Assembly (NCBI GenBank): GCA_963787045.1
Contig: CAWBBR010000002.1
Location: 372,001-436,000, forward strand
DNA length: 64,000 nt
DNA from: DATJGR01 sp963787045
Lineage (GTDB): Bacteria; Pseudomonadota; Gammaproteobacteria; Pseudomonadales; Azotimanducaceae
Reading direction: 5' to 3'
A model generated the notes under the pieces. That model had not been told where the DNA came from and searched no databases. It saw only the letters and a program-made list of their open reading frames with translations. Positions 43,640 to 53,124 of this stretch are shown here, piece by piece. The stretch's first letter is position 1. Each line of letters starts with the position of its first letter. Both the position numbers and the translations under genes were made by a program.

Positions 43640-44269
43640 CGGGCTTCCTCCAGTTTCAGTTCGAATCGCAGCGACTCGATGAGTTTGTCGTTCAGCGCGG
43701 CGAAGTCGATGCCGCTCGGGTCGATCAGCCACAGCAACGTCGCGCCGCGGATGCGCGCGAGCACTTCGACGGCGAGCGCACGCGGTTTGACCTTCGGATC
43801 TGCCAAGTCCGTTCTTCTGCGCTTTCGCGATGCCGGCCGCAATGGCGGCCTGGAACGAGCGGTTGTGTTGCGCGAACAGTTCCGCCTTGTCGCGGAGCGG
43901 CCCCAGCGATTCCGCCATCAGTACGTAGAGCGCGCGCGACCAGACGTTGCCCTCGGCGATCAGGCCGACGTAGCGTTCGATCATGTCGACGATCGTGCCG
44001 CCGTCGCGCTCGATGGCGATCGAGGTATTGCGGCGGATTTCCTTCAGCAGCGCCTCGATGACGCCGGGCTTCGAGCCGAACTTGCGCGCCACCAGTGCGG
44101 CGCTGAAGCCGGCGCGCGAGCCGATCTCCTCCATCGTGGTGTTCACGTAACCCTGCTCGCTGAACAGTTCAGCGGCGGCGAGAAGAATGCGATGCTCCGA
44201 CTCCGCGCGGCGCTGCGCCTGCGTGCGTCGCTCGGTGGGGCGGACGGCGGTTCGGACGGATTGGTTCAT
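43636..44269 (-). CDS. TetR/AcrR family transcriptional regulator (frameshift)
   Basis: N-terminal helix-turn-helix: ESEHRILLAAAELFSEQGYVNTTMEEIGSRAGFSAALVARKFGSKPGVIEALL. The ligand domain contains ALYVLMAESLGPL and ends PKVKPRALAVEVLARIRGATLLWLIDPSGIDFAALNDKLI. One extra base near 43805 shifts KNG to LADPKVK. GTG 44281 is an alternative start. About 210 residues. It is divergent from the DUF35-thiolase gene and heads the SDR/hydratase genes, so it likely represses both directions in response to an acyl-CoA or its precursor. Confidence 0.85.
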
Positions 44270-44297
44270 CCCATTTGACACAGCAGTGGGGAAGAAA

Positions 44298-44313
44298 GTA
44301 ATTGATCATTCAC
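44298..44313. promoter_or_regulatory. Candidate TetR operator
   Basis: A 16-bp imperfect palindrome GTAATTGATCATTCAC, symmetric at 12 positions around TGATCA, lies in the 115 bp between the divergent TetR and DUF35-thiolase genes. Size and position suit a TetR-family site. No other symmetric element is as good in this gap. Assignment to this regulator is inferred from location. Confidence 0.5.
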
Positions 44314-44384
44314 TATGTGGACTCTAGACTCGTGGCCGCATTCGAGTCAACGGACATTTCTCTGACGGCTGTTGGAGCGCTGCA

Positions 44385-45974
44385 ATGAATGAAAAGCTGA
44401 ACGAACAGCCGAGCGAAGACCTGAGCCATCCGGATCTCTACCGGCGACGCGGCGACTCTGTGGAGTTGTTGGGGATGAAATGCGCGCGTTGTGGACACGT
44501 CGCGTTTCCGCGCCAGAGCTACGGTTGCGAAAAGTGCGGCGCGGCCGGCGACGCGTTGAGCGACGCCGCGCTGAGTTCGAGTGGAACGCTCGCGTCGTAT
44601 GCGACCGTGCACATGCATCAGGCGAAGACGATCGCGGCACCGTTCGTCATCGGCGAGATCGCACTCGATGCGGGTCCGACGGTGCGCGCGACGATGGTGG
44701 AACCGGACGACGCGGCGATGCAGATCGGCGCGCGTGTGGACGGTCGTCTGCATCCGGCACCCGCTCCGGCGGAGAGCGGCGCGCCGAAGCTCGAACTGCG
44801 CTTCGCGCTTGACGGGAGCGCAGGCATGACCAAACCGCTATCCGCGTTTCGGCCTGCGTACGTCGTCGGCATCGGGCTGCATCGGTATCAACGGCTGACC
44901 GAAACGCCGTATCCGGCGCTGGGTCTCGCGGCGGTTCGCGAAGCGCTGCGCGATGCGCGAATCGACTGGCCGGCGGTCGAATCGGTGTATCACGGCACCG
45001 CGTTGCTCGGCATGGCGTCGACGCGCGCGATGCTGCGGCACCTCGGCGGCACCGGCATCCCGATGCAGCAGGTCGAAAACGCATCGGCGTCGGGATCGAC
45101 GGCATTCCGGTTGGCGGCGCTCGAAGTGGCGACCGGCGTATCGGAGGTGGCGCTCGCCGTCGGCGTCGACAAACCGAGCGGCCGTCCGTTGGCAGGTTCA
45201 CAGACCGGCATTCGCGGCATCGAGGGCGGCCGCATCGTGCCGTTCACGCACTTCGCGCTGCTCGCGCAGCGATACATGGAGCGACACGACGTCTCGCCCG
45301 AAGACTTCGCGCGCGTCGCGGTGAAGAATCACGGCAACGGCTCGCACAACCCGTATGCGCAGCGCCAACAGGCTCGCTCGCTGATCGACGTGTTGAACGA
45401 TCCGGCCATCTCGGGACCGCTGACGCGACTGCAATGCTGCCCGGTCGGCGAAGGCGCCGCGGCGGTGATCGTGGCATCGGAAGACGCGATCGGGCGCCTC
45501 GGCATCGATCGCAAACGATGCATTCGCGTGCTGTCTACCGCGCAGCGGACCGAAGTGGTGTATGCCGAATCGTCGAACTTCGACGCCGAGCTGACGCGGC
45601 AGACCACGGCGCAGGCAATTGCCGAAGCAGGGATCAAGCCGACCGACCTCGACGTGATCGAGCTGCACGATGCGTTTTCGGTGGAGGAGATCTTCTATCT
45701 CGAAGCCATGGGCGTGGCCGGCGACGGCGAAGCGCCGGCAATGTTGCGCAGCGGCGCATTCGACATCGGCGGCGACGTCGCGGTAAGCCCCTCGGGCGGG
45801 TTGTTGGCGATGGGACATCCGATCGGTCCGACCGGTGTCGGGCAGATCGCCGAGATCACCCGACAGTTGCGTGGCGAAGCAGGCGTGCGGCAGCACGCGA
45901 ACGCGCGGCTCGGACTCGCGCACATGGTGGGTGTCGGTGCGGTGTGCGTCGTGCACGTGCTCGGCTCGGCTTGA
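44385..45974 (+). CDS. DUF35-thiolase fusion (Ltp2-like aldolase candidate)
   Basis: 529 residues. A zinc ribbon (C33, C36, C48, C51) and OB-fold of the DUF35 family occupy about residues 1-145, fused to a SCP-x type thiolase fold from M148 (KPLSAFRPAYVVGIG). The usual nucleophilic Cys of thiolases is Ser here (S234 in VENASASGS), while H428 (ELHDAF) and H478 (MGHPIGPTG) are kept. Loss of the Cys is expected of Ltp2-type retro-aldolases, which need a DUF35 partner to shorten steroid side chains. Here both parts are one chain. Divergent from its probable TetR regulator. Confidence 0.82.
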   Translation: MNEKLNEQPSEDLSHPDLYRRRGDSVELLGMKCARCGHVAFPRQSYGCEKCGAAGDALSDAALSSSGTLASYATVHMHQAKTIAAPFVIGEIALDAGPTVRATMVEPDDAAMQIGARVDGRLHPAPAPAESGAPKLELRFALDGSAGMTKPLSAFRPAYVVGIGLHRYQRLTETPYPALGLAAVREALRDARIDWPAVESVYHGTALLGMASTRAMLRHLGGTGIPMQQVENASASGSTAFRLAALEVATGVSEVALAVGVDKPSGRPLAGSQTGIRGIEGGRIVPFTHFALLAQRYMERHDVSPEDFARVAVKNHGNGSHNPYAQRQQARSLIDVLNDPAISGPLTRLQCCPVGEGAAAVIVASEDAIGRLGIDRKRCIRVLSTAQRTEVVYAESSNFDAELTRQTTAQAIAEAGIKPTDLDVIELHDAFSVEEIFYLEAMGVAGDGEAPAMLRSGAFDIGGDVAVSPSGGLLAMGHPIGPTGVGQIAEITRQLRGEAGVRQHANARLGLAHMVGVGAVCVVHVLGSA

Positions 45975-47267
45975 ACGTATTGCGTCGCCACCCGCGCGTC
46001 GCCGTTGCGCTGGCGACGCTGCTGTTCGTCGTGGCGTGGGCGGTGTTGGTGGTCGTCGGTACGATCAATGCGTGGTGGCACCGGCCGCTCGCGCCCGCCC
46101 GGCGACAGCGTGGCGTTCCTCAACGCAGAGAAGCAGCTGATCGATTCACGCAACCGGGGAAACATCGGGTTCGCGCTGATCCAGGACGGGGTGCTATCCG
46201 ATGCGTACTTCGTTTCACTCCATGGGCCGATCGGCCCCGAAACACTGTTTCAAGTAGCCTCGCTCAGCAAGTGGATCACCGCGTGCGCTGTGATGACGCT
46301 GGTCGACGCGGGCAAGATCGATCTGGATGCGCCGGTGTCGCGCTATCTCACCCGTTGGCAGCTGCCGCCCAGCGAGTTCGACAACGACGGCGTGACGGTG
46401 CGGCGTTTGCTGAGCCATACCGCGGGTCTCACCGACGGATTGGGTTTTGCCGGATTTCCACCGGGAGTCGAACTGCCGAGCCTCGAAGAGAATCTGAAAC
46501 ATCCCGATGCGTCGCCGGGGCACTCCGGCGTGATTCGTGTGGGCACGCCACCCGGATCGCGGTGGCAATACTCGGGCGGCGGCTATCTGATACTGCAGCT
46601 GCTGATCGAAGAAGTGACCGGCGAATCGTTCGAGGCCTATCTGCAGCGCGCCCTGTTTCACCCGTTGGGGATGGAGCGCTCGACGTTCACGGTCGACGCG
46701 TCCACACCCGACGTTGCGGGGTTCTACGACGCGAACGGTGCCGAGGCGATCCACTACCGTTTCAGAGCCAAAGCCGCCGCGTCCTTGTATACCAACGTCG
46801 CCGACATGACGCGCTTCGTTCAGGCGCACATCGCAACGCTGTCCGGCGAGCCGGTTGGGCGCGGTGTACTGAAGCCGGAGACGCTGCGGCTGATGCGACG
46901 GCCAGAAGCAAAGAAGTTCGGTGCCGATATATGGGGTCTCGGTGTCATGCTCTTCGCGCCGGTCGACGACGACTTCGTGTTCGGCCACGACGGCAACAAC
47001 GATCCCGCGATCAATACCGCGGTGCGGCTGAACCCGAAGACGGGCGACGCGATCGTGGTGCTCGAGACCGGCGACTCGACGCTCGCCAGCACGCTCGCCG
47101 GCGAGTGGGTGTTCTGGCAGACCGGTTATCTGGATTTCATCATGCTGACGATGCGCGCGAACGCCATGCTGAAGGCGATCGCGGCCGGCGCGGCGGTCAT
47201 TCTGCTGATCGGCGTGTTCGTCGGCTGGCGGGTCGGCCGCCGCGCTACTGCGTCAGCTGCGACGTGA
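45971..47267 (+). CDS. Serine hydrolase, class C beta-lactamase-like (frameshift)
   Basis: A TTG at 45971 overlapping the thiolase stop opens a membrane anchor (VALATLLFVVAWAVLVVVGTI). One extra base near 46095 moves the frame to PGDSVAFLNAEKQ. The catalytic S-x-x-K is SLSK in LFQVASLSKWITA, Tyr of Y-x-N is in WQYSGGGYLILQLL, and the third motif is probably FGHDGNND. A C-terminal hydrophobic segment (AIAAGAAVILLIGVFVGW) suggests a second anchor. It would be an esterase or peptidase facing the periplasm. Its end overlaps the convergent SDR by 23 bp. Confidence 0.8.
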
Positions 47268-48054
47268 ACGGCTGCAGGTTCGGATAACCGGTCGTCTCCC
47301 AGCCGCCGTCTACGAACAGGTTCGAGCCCGAGATGTAGCCCGCGTCGTCACTGGCCAGAAACAACGCCGCCGCGGCCATGTCTTCCGGCGTCCCCCAACG
47401 CTTCATCGGGATGCGATCCATGTAGGCGCCTTCGACGCCGGCGACGTTGTGCATCACCGCGGTCAACGGCGTGTCGGTCAGCCCGGGCGATATGGTGTTC
47501 ACGCGGATGCGTTTGGCGGCGAGTTCGAGCGCCGCGTTGCGCGACAGCATCTCGACGCCCGCTTTCGCACAGCAGTACGCGACGCCGCCGAACATCGGCA
47601 CGTGCGAATTCAGCGACGCGACGTTGACGATGGCGCCGCCGCTGCCATGCGCGATCATGCTGCGCGCTTCGTGCTTCACCGACAGAAATACGCCCTTCAG
47701 ACACACGTCGACGACCAGGTCCCAGTCCGCTTCCGCCAGTTCGGTGATTTCGCCGAAGCCGCCGAGACCGGCGACGTTGAACGCCACGTCCAGCCGGCCG
47801 AAACGTTGCGTTGCCGTGCGCACCATCGCTTCCACTTGCGCCTCTACGCGCACGTCAGCAGAGGTACATTCGATCGCGCTGCCGAGTTCCTTCTTCACCT
47901 GCTTCAGCGAGGCCTCGTTCACGTCGCCGATCACCACGTTTGCGCCTTCAGCGACGAGGCGGCGGCTGATCGCGAGGCCGATGCCGGACGCACCGCCCGT
48001 CACCAGTCCAACCTTGCCTTCGAAGCGACGCGTGACCATGATCTGATTGCTCAT
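47245..48054 (-). CDS. SDR family oxidoreductase
   Basis: 269 residues. TGGASGIG near residue 20, VIGDVNEAS (acidic, NAD type), NVAGLGGFG in place of NNAG, VASLNSHVP with the catalytic Ser and YCCAKAG. The family of hydroxysteroid-like dehydrogenases is the best guess. It stands between two plus-strand genes and is transcribed alone. Confidence 0.88.
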   Translation of the reverse strand: MSNQIMVTRRFEGKVGLVTGGASGIGLAISRRLVAEGANVVIGDVNEASLKQVKKELGSAIECTSADVRVEAQVEAMVRTATQRFGRLDVAFNVAGLGGFGEITELAEADWDLVVDVCLKGVFLSVKHEARSMIAHGSGGAIVNVASLNSHVPMFGGVAYCCAKAGVEMLSRNAALELAAKRIRVNTISPGLTDTPLTAVMHNVAGVEGAYMDRIPMKRWGTPEDMAAAALFLASDDAGYISGSNLFVDGGWETTGYPNLQPFTSQLTQ

Positions 48055-48085
48055 TGCTGCGACTCTTTTTGAGAGGGGGGAGATC

Positions 48086-50122
48086 ATGGCATGCACGGGC
48101 GAACGGGGAGAAGCCGCGGTGCGGTGCGCGCTGCTGTTGCTGTGCATGGGCGCTACGCAGGCGCTTGCAGCGGCGGATTTCATCGAAGGTCGCGTGGTTT
48201 CCGGCGCAGGTCCGGAGGCGGGCGTGTGGGTGATTGCCGAAACGGCATCGTTGCCCACGCCTTATCGCAAGATCGTGGTCACCAACGACGACGGGCGGTT
48301 CGTGATTCCGGATCTGCCGCCGGCCGAGTATCAGGTGTGGGTGCGCGGTTACGGTTTGTCCGACTCGCCGAAAACCGACGCAAAGCCGGGCGCGTCGCTC
48401 ACGTTGCAAGCGGCGGCCGCGGCCAACGCACAGGATGCGGCGCTGATTTATCCGGCGAGCTATTGGCTGTCGATGCTGGAACCGCCGGACCACGATCCCG
48501 GCTGGGTCAACCAGTTCAAGCTCGGTTGCCAGTTGTGTCATCAGGTGGGTTCGGTGATCACGCGTACGAAGAACCGCGCCACGTACGACCTCGGCTTCAA
48601 GAAAGCGACGTACATGAATGCGACCGCCGACGGATTGAATCGGGCGCACCTGCTCGACGCGCTCGACGACTGGTCGAAACGCATCGCGGCGGGCGAGGTG
48701 CCCGAGGCGCCGCCGCGTCCACACGGTATCGAACGCAACGTCGTGATCACGCAGTGGGCGTGGGGCGATACGTTCACGTACGCGCACGACGAAATCGCGA
48801 CCGACAAACGACGCCCGTCGCTGTATCCGAACGGTCCGATCTACGGCGTCGATCTCGGCAACGATCGCGTGCTCGCGGTCGATCCGGTGAAACACACCGC
48901 GAGCCGAATCGAAAGTGCCGACGGTGGGCGGCTACGACACGCCGTGGTGCAATCTCACGTATGAACCGCTCGGCGCGCTCGTCGCCGGTGCCGTCCGGCT
49001 TCGGCTCATTCGGTTGTCCGGTGGAGAAAGGCATTACCGGTTTCGAAGGCCAGTACCCCAACCCGGCGAATCCGCACAACCCGATGTTCGACGAACAAGG
49101 GCGCGTCTGGATCACCACGCAGATCCGTCGCGAATGGGGCGACGATCTGCCGTCGTTCTGTAAAAGCTCACCGGCGATTGCGAAGAACTATCACCATCGT
49201 CAGCTCGGCTGGTTCGATACGAAGACGCAGCGCTACACGCTGATCGACACCTGCTACGGCACGCATCATCTGCAGTTCGACGCGGCGGGCGTGCTGTGGA
49301 CCAGCGGCGATTCGTATGTGCTCGGCTGGTTCGATCCGAGCAAGTACGACCCGTCGAAACCGGAGACGTTGAAGGCGGCGCAGGGCTGGTCCGAACTGGT
49401 GGTCGATTCCGACGGTGACGGCAAGAAAGACACGCCGCTGGTCGGTTTCAACTACGGCGTCATTCCGAATCCGAAAGACCACAGCGTGTGGACCGCGCAA
49501 CCGGGCGGCGACCCGGGCGGGGCGCTCGACTATCGCGGCCGGCTCGTGCGCTACGACCCGGCGCACGACGCATTCGAAACGTATCACGCCGCCAAAACCC
49601 GGGTCGGGTCCGCGCGGCGTCGACGTCGATTCGAACGGCATCATCTGGGCGGCGCTGGGCGGCAGCGGCCATCTCGCGCGCTTCGACCGTTCGAAGTGCA
49701 AGCAGACGTGGGGCACCGGCGATCAATGTCCGGAAGGCTGGACGTTGTATCGCAGCCCCGGTCCGAAGATGCACACGGGCGACGAAGCGACGAACGAGAA
49801 AGGCGCCGACTTTCACTACTACCTGTTCGTGGATCAGTTCGACACGCTCGGTCTGGGCCGCGACGTGGTGGTGATGAACGGCACCGGCTCGGATTCGCTG
49901 CTCGCGTTCGATCAGAAAACGGAAACGTTCACGGTCATCCGCATTCCGTATCCGCTGAACAGCTACACGCGCGGACTCGACGGACGCATCGACGACCCTA
50001 ACGGCGGATGGAAGGGGCGCGGTCTGTGGTACACGAACGGCCTCGATCCGATCGTGCATTCGGAGGTGCAGCAGTCGTACGTGGGGCACGTGCAGCTCAG
50101 ACCCGATCCGCTGGCCCGCTGA
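48086..50122 (+). CDS. Exported carboxypeptidase-like/haem/beta-propeller protein (three frameshifts)
   Basis: About 678 residues after repair. Signal peptide (CALLLLCMGATQALAAA). A carboxypeptidase-regulatory-like (transthyretin fold) domain follows: FIEGRVVSGAGPEAGVWVIAE...YRKIVVTNDDGRFVIPDLPPAEYQVWV. A single haem c motif CQLCH is at 148-152. The C-terminal two thirds have SMP-30/virginiamycin-lyase-like propeller repeats: FDEQGRVWITTQIR, LQFDAAGVLWTSGDS, DVDSNGIIWAALGGSGHLARFD. Extra bases near 48924, 48980 and 49605. GGGGGGAG precedes ATG 48086. The plan fits a periplasmic redox or substrate-binding protein; no precise function is known to me. Confidence 0.72.
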
Positions 50123-50224
50123 GCGGTTCGGGCATGACCGTGGCCGTACCTATATATAGAAGGTATTAGCGCCCGGATAATAAAGAAAGTATCTTCTTGT
50201 TTAATTAGGCAGGGAGAAATTTCG
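50123..50224 (+). promoter_or_regulatory. AT-rich promoter region of the Rieske gene
   Basis: About 100 bp of unusually AT-rich sequence with CTATATATAG, an imperfect inverted repeat GAAGGTATT/AGTATCTTC and GATAATAAAG that could be a -10 region, ending in a GGGAG ribosome site before ATG 50225. Exact hexamers cannot be fixed. Confidence 0.4.
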
Positions 50225-51974
50225 ATGACCGCTCGTTCGTCCTCGTCGATCCGGGTCGCCAGCCACGCCGAGCTCAAGCAGAAAGGCGTCGTCGTGGTGC
50301 CCGGCGCCTATCGCCGCATCGCGGTATTCGCCGACGGCGACGCCGTTTACGCCGTCGAGAACAACTGTCCGCACATGGGTTTTCCGCTCGATCGCGGCAG
50401 CGTGCGCGACGGCATGCTGACGTGCCATTGGCATCAGGCGCGCTTCGATCTGCGCTCGGGTTGCACGTTCGATCTGTGGGCCGACGACGTGCCGCGGTAC
50501 GAGTCGTGGATCGAAGACGGCATCGTCTACGTCGCCGGCGAACCGAGCGTGGTATTCGATACCGCGCATCACCGCGCACGCCTGCAGCGCGGCATGGAAC
50601 AGAACATCGGCCTGGTGCAGGCAAAGAGCATTCTGGCGCTGCTCTCTGACGACGCGTCGGTGGCGCGGATCGTGCGCAGCGCGATCGACTTTGCCTCGAC
50701 GAACCTCACCGAGGTCACCGAGGGTCTGATCCGCCTCGCGTGCGTGGCGCGGCTGTATCCGAATCTGTCGAAAGAGACCGCATATCAGGGTCTGTACTAC
50801 GCGGTGCGCGCGATTGCGAACGAAGCGAGCAGCTCGCCGCCGCGACGCGCCAGAGAGCCGTTGTTGGAGCATCACGATCTGACCACGCTGAAATCCTGGT
50901 TGCGGCAATGGGTGCAGACGCGCCATCGCGACGGGGCCGAGCGGACCGCGTTGACGGGTTTGCGCGAATTGTCGCCGCGCGACAACGCCGAACTGATCTT
51001 CACCGGCGCCACGGAGCGTCTGTACGCGAACGGCGGGCACGAACTCGAAAGCTGCAACAAGGTGTTCGAACTCATCGAAATGCTGGGCGCCGACGACGCG
51101 CCGAAGCTGGTGCCGTTGCTGATGCCGGGGCTGACGGAAGCGCGCGGGCGCGAAGAGAGCACGAACTGGCACCACCCGGTGGAGCTCGTTGCACCGTTGC
51201 GAGAACTCGAAGCGCGTCTACCCGAAGTGCTCGACCGCACCGACGACGCAAAGTGGCGGCCCGACGCGGCGCTCACGCAACTGATTCTCGGCGAGGATCC
51301 GCTGGCGACCATCGACGCGCTCGAACAGGCGTTGCGAGCGGGCGCACCGGCGCATCTGGTGGCGCGTCAGGTCGCTTACGCGGCCGCGTTGCGGCTCGCG
51401 CGCTTTGCGACCTCGAACGAGGTAACCGACTGGTTCAATCCGCAGCACACGTTCGTGTACTGCAACGGCGCGTATCAGGCGGTGCAGCGCTCGCCGACGC
51501 CGGACGTGGTGCGCGGCGTCTTCCACGGCGCAATGTCGGTGTACATGGACCGTTATCTCAACGTGCCGCCGGCGCGCCTGCCGAGCGAGCGCAACACGCG
51601 CAACGACCTGCCGACCACGGCCGACGGATTGCGCCGCGAACTGCTGCGCGAGCTCGACCAGCGCGCCAACGTCGAGCGCGCCGCCGACATCGTGTCGCGT
51701 TACGTGTCGCTCGATCTGCCGTTGCCCGGACTGATCGACATGCTGGCATTCGCGACGGTGCGCGAAGATCTCGATTTCCACTCGCTGCAGGTGCTCGAGG
51801 CGGGCGTGAACCAGAGCCATGCGTGGGGCGACGGCAACGGCAGTGGAACGCGAGAACATCTTCGTCGGTGTGGCGCGCAACCTCGCTGCGCATTGCCCGA
51901 CGCGCCGCGCCGGCCAGCAGACCGCGATCATCGCGGAGCGGCTGCACCGCGGCGAGAAGATGTTCGAGGCGTAA
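50225..51974 (+). CDS. Rieske [2Fe-2S] domain fused to a large helical domain (frameshift)
   Basis: About 582 residues after repair. The N-terminal 110 residues are a Rieske domain with C48-x-H50-x16-C67-x2-H70, ligating a 2Fe-2S cluster. The rest (about 470 residues) is helical, with LIRLACVARLYPNLSKETAYQGLYYAVRAIA, NWHHPVELVAPLRELEARLP, WFNPQHTFVYCNGAYQAVQR and several conserved His. I do not recognise the second domain. One extra G near 51836 shifts the end; repaired it reads VERENIFVGVARNLAAHCPTRRAGQQTAIIAERLHRGEKMFEA. No signal peptide, so cytosolic. It may be an oxygenase-linked ferredoxin or a redox sensor. Confidence 0.72.
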
Positions 51975-51996
51975 CGCGGGAGTTGCTGCGCGGAGA

Positions 51997-52221
51997 TCAG
52001 CCCAGCTTGCCGCTGCGGAGGTCGCGCTGCGTCTGCTCGAAATCGGTGTCGCCGATTTCGAGCGTGCTGCCGCAACTGCACTTGATTTCGCGCCCCTTCG
52101 GCAGGTTGTCTGCGGTGTGCTCGTGCACCGTGCCGCATTTCGGGCAGCGGATCGAGAACCACAGCGTCAGGTCCGGATCGAGCCAGAAATCGACGACTGG
52201 GTCTGTGCGGTCGGAACTCAT
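51997..52221 (-). CDS. Small zinc-ribbon protein
   Basis: 74 residues from ATG 52221 (GTG 52245 is an upstream alternative). Two Cys pairs (CPKCGTVHEH and CSCGSTLEIG) form a probable zinc ribbon, as in small Rubredoxin/Zn-finger-like proteins. Function unknown. It faces the Rieske gene and may be co-transcribed with the SDR upstream on its strand. Confidence 0.7.
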   Translation of the reverse strand: MSSDRTDPVVDFWLDPDLTLWFSIRCPKCGTVHEHTADNLPKGREIKCSCGSTLEIGDTDFEQTQRDLRSGKLG

Positions 52222-52254
52222 GTCAGGCTTTTGACCGTTTGGCACGGCTTAGGT

Positions 52255-53070
52255 TCATCGTTCGAAGGTCCGATCGATCCGCTCGAAGCGGCGGCGGATG
52301 AACGGCCGGCTCTCTTCGTGCGGGAGGATGTAGAGCTGCTTCTCGTCGATCGCGCGCACGACCATCGCCGCCACGTCGTCCACGTTCAGGACGGCGCCGG
52401 CGAGATCGCTGTTCGCGTCGTCCTGATCCGGTACTCGCGGCGATGCTTCGCCGCCGCCGTAGCGGGCCTCGCGATTGCGTTCCGAGCTGCCGATGTTGGT
52501 GCCGACGCGCATCGGGCACAGCACCGAAACGCCGATGTCGTCGTCGCGCAGTTCGCGGTGCAGTACTTCCGCCAGCGCCACCACGCCGTATTTCGCGACG
52601 CAATACGGGCCGAGCCCGACGTTCGGCACCAGCCCCGCGAACGACGCCGTGAACAGGATGTGTCCGCCGGCTTTGGCGGCTTTCATGTGCGGCAGGAACG
52701 CTTCCACGCCGTGGATCGGTCCCCACAGGTCGACGTCGATGATCCAGCGCCAGTCGTCGTGGCTCATCGCGCTGATCGGACCGCCGACTGCGACGCCGGC
52801 ATTGTTGAACACGATGTGCACGCCGCCGAGGGTTTTGACCACGTCGTCGGCCAACGCCAGCATCGCGGCGTGATTCGACACGTCGCAGATGCGCGTTTCG
52901 ACACGGCCTTTACCGACGGCTTCGACCGCGCGCGCCGCCGGCCCCAAGGCCGAGGCTTGCATGTCGACCAGCACCAGGTGAGCGCCGCGGGCGGCGAGTT
53001 GTTTGGCGGTAGCCAGCCCGATACCGCTGGCGCCACCGGTGACAACCGCCACCTTGTTCGCAAAATCCAT
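52255..53070 (-). CDS. SDR family oxidoreductase
   Basis: 271 residues. TGGASGIGLATAK near residue 12, VDMQAS (acidic, NAD preference), NNAGVAVGG, TASFAG with Ser, and YCVAKYG as catalytic Tyr-Lys. The extended C terminus (RAIDEKQLYILPHEESRPFIRRRFERIDRTFE) is typical of SDRs annotated near steroid or aromatic catabolism. Substrate unknown. Confidence 0.9.
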   Translation of the reverse strand: MDFANKVAVVTGGASGIGLATAKQLAARGAHLVLVDMQASALGPAARAVEAVGKGRVETRICDVSNHAAMLALADDVVKTLGGVHIVFNNAGVAVGGPISAMSHDDWRWIIDVDLWGPIHGVEAFLPHMKAAKAGGHILFTASFAGLVPNVGLGPYCVAKYGVVALAEVLHRELRDDDIGVSVLCPMRVGTNIGSSERNREARYGGGEASPRVPDQDDANSDLAGAVLNVDDVAAMVVRAIDEKQLYILPHEESRPFIRRRFERIDRTFER

Positions 53071-53124
53071 CGATTAACCTCCGACCCAATGCCAAGCGTA
53101 ACCCGTCGTCAGGCGATCGTACAT

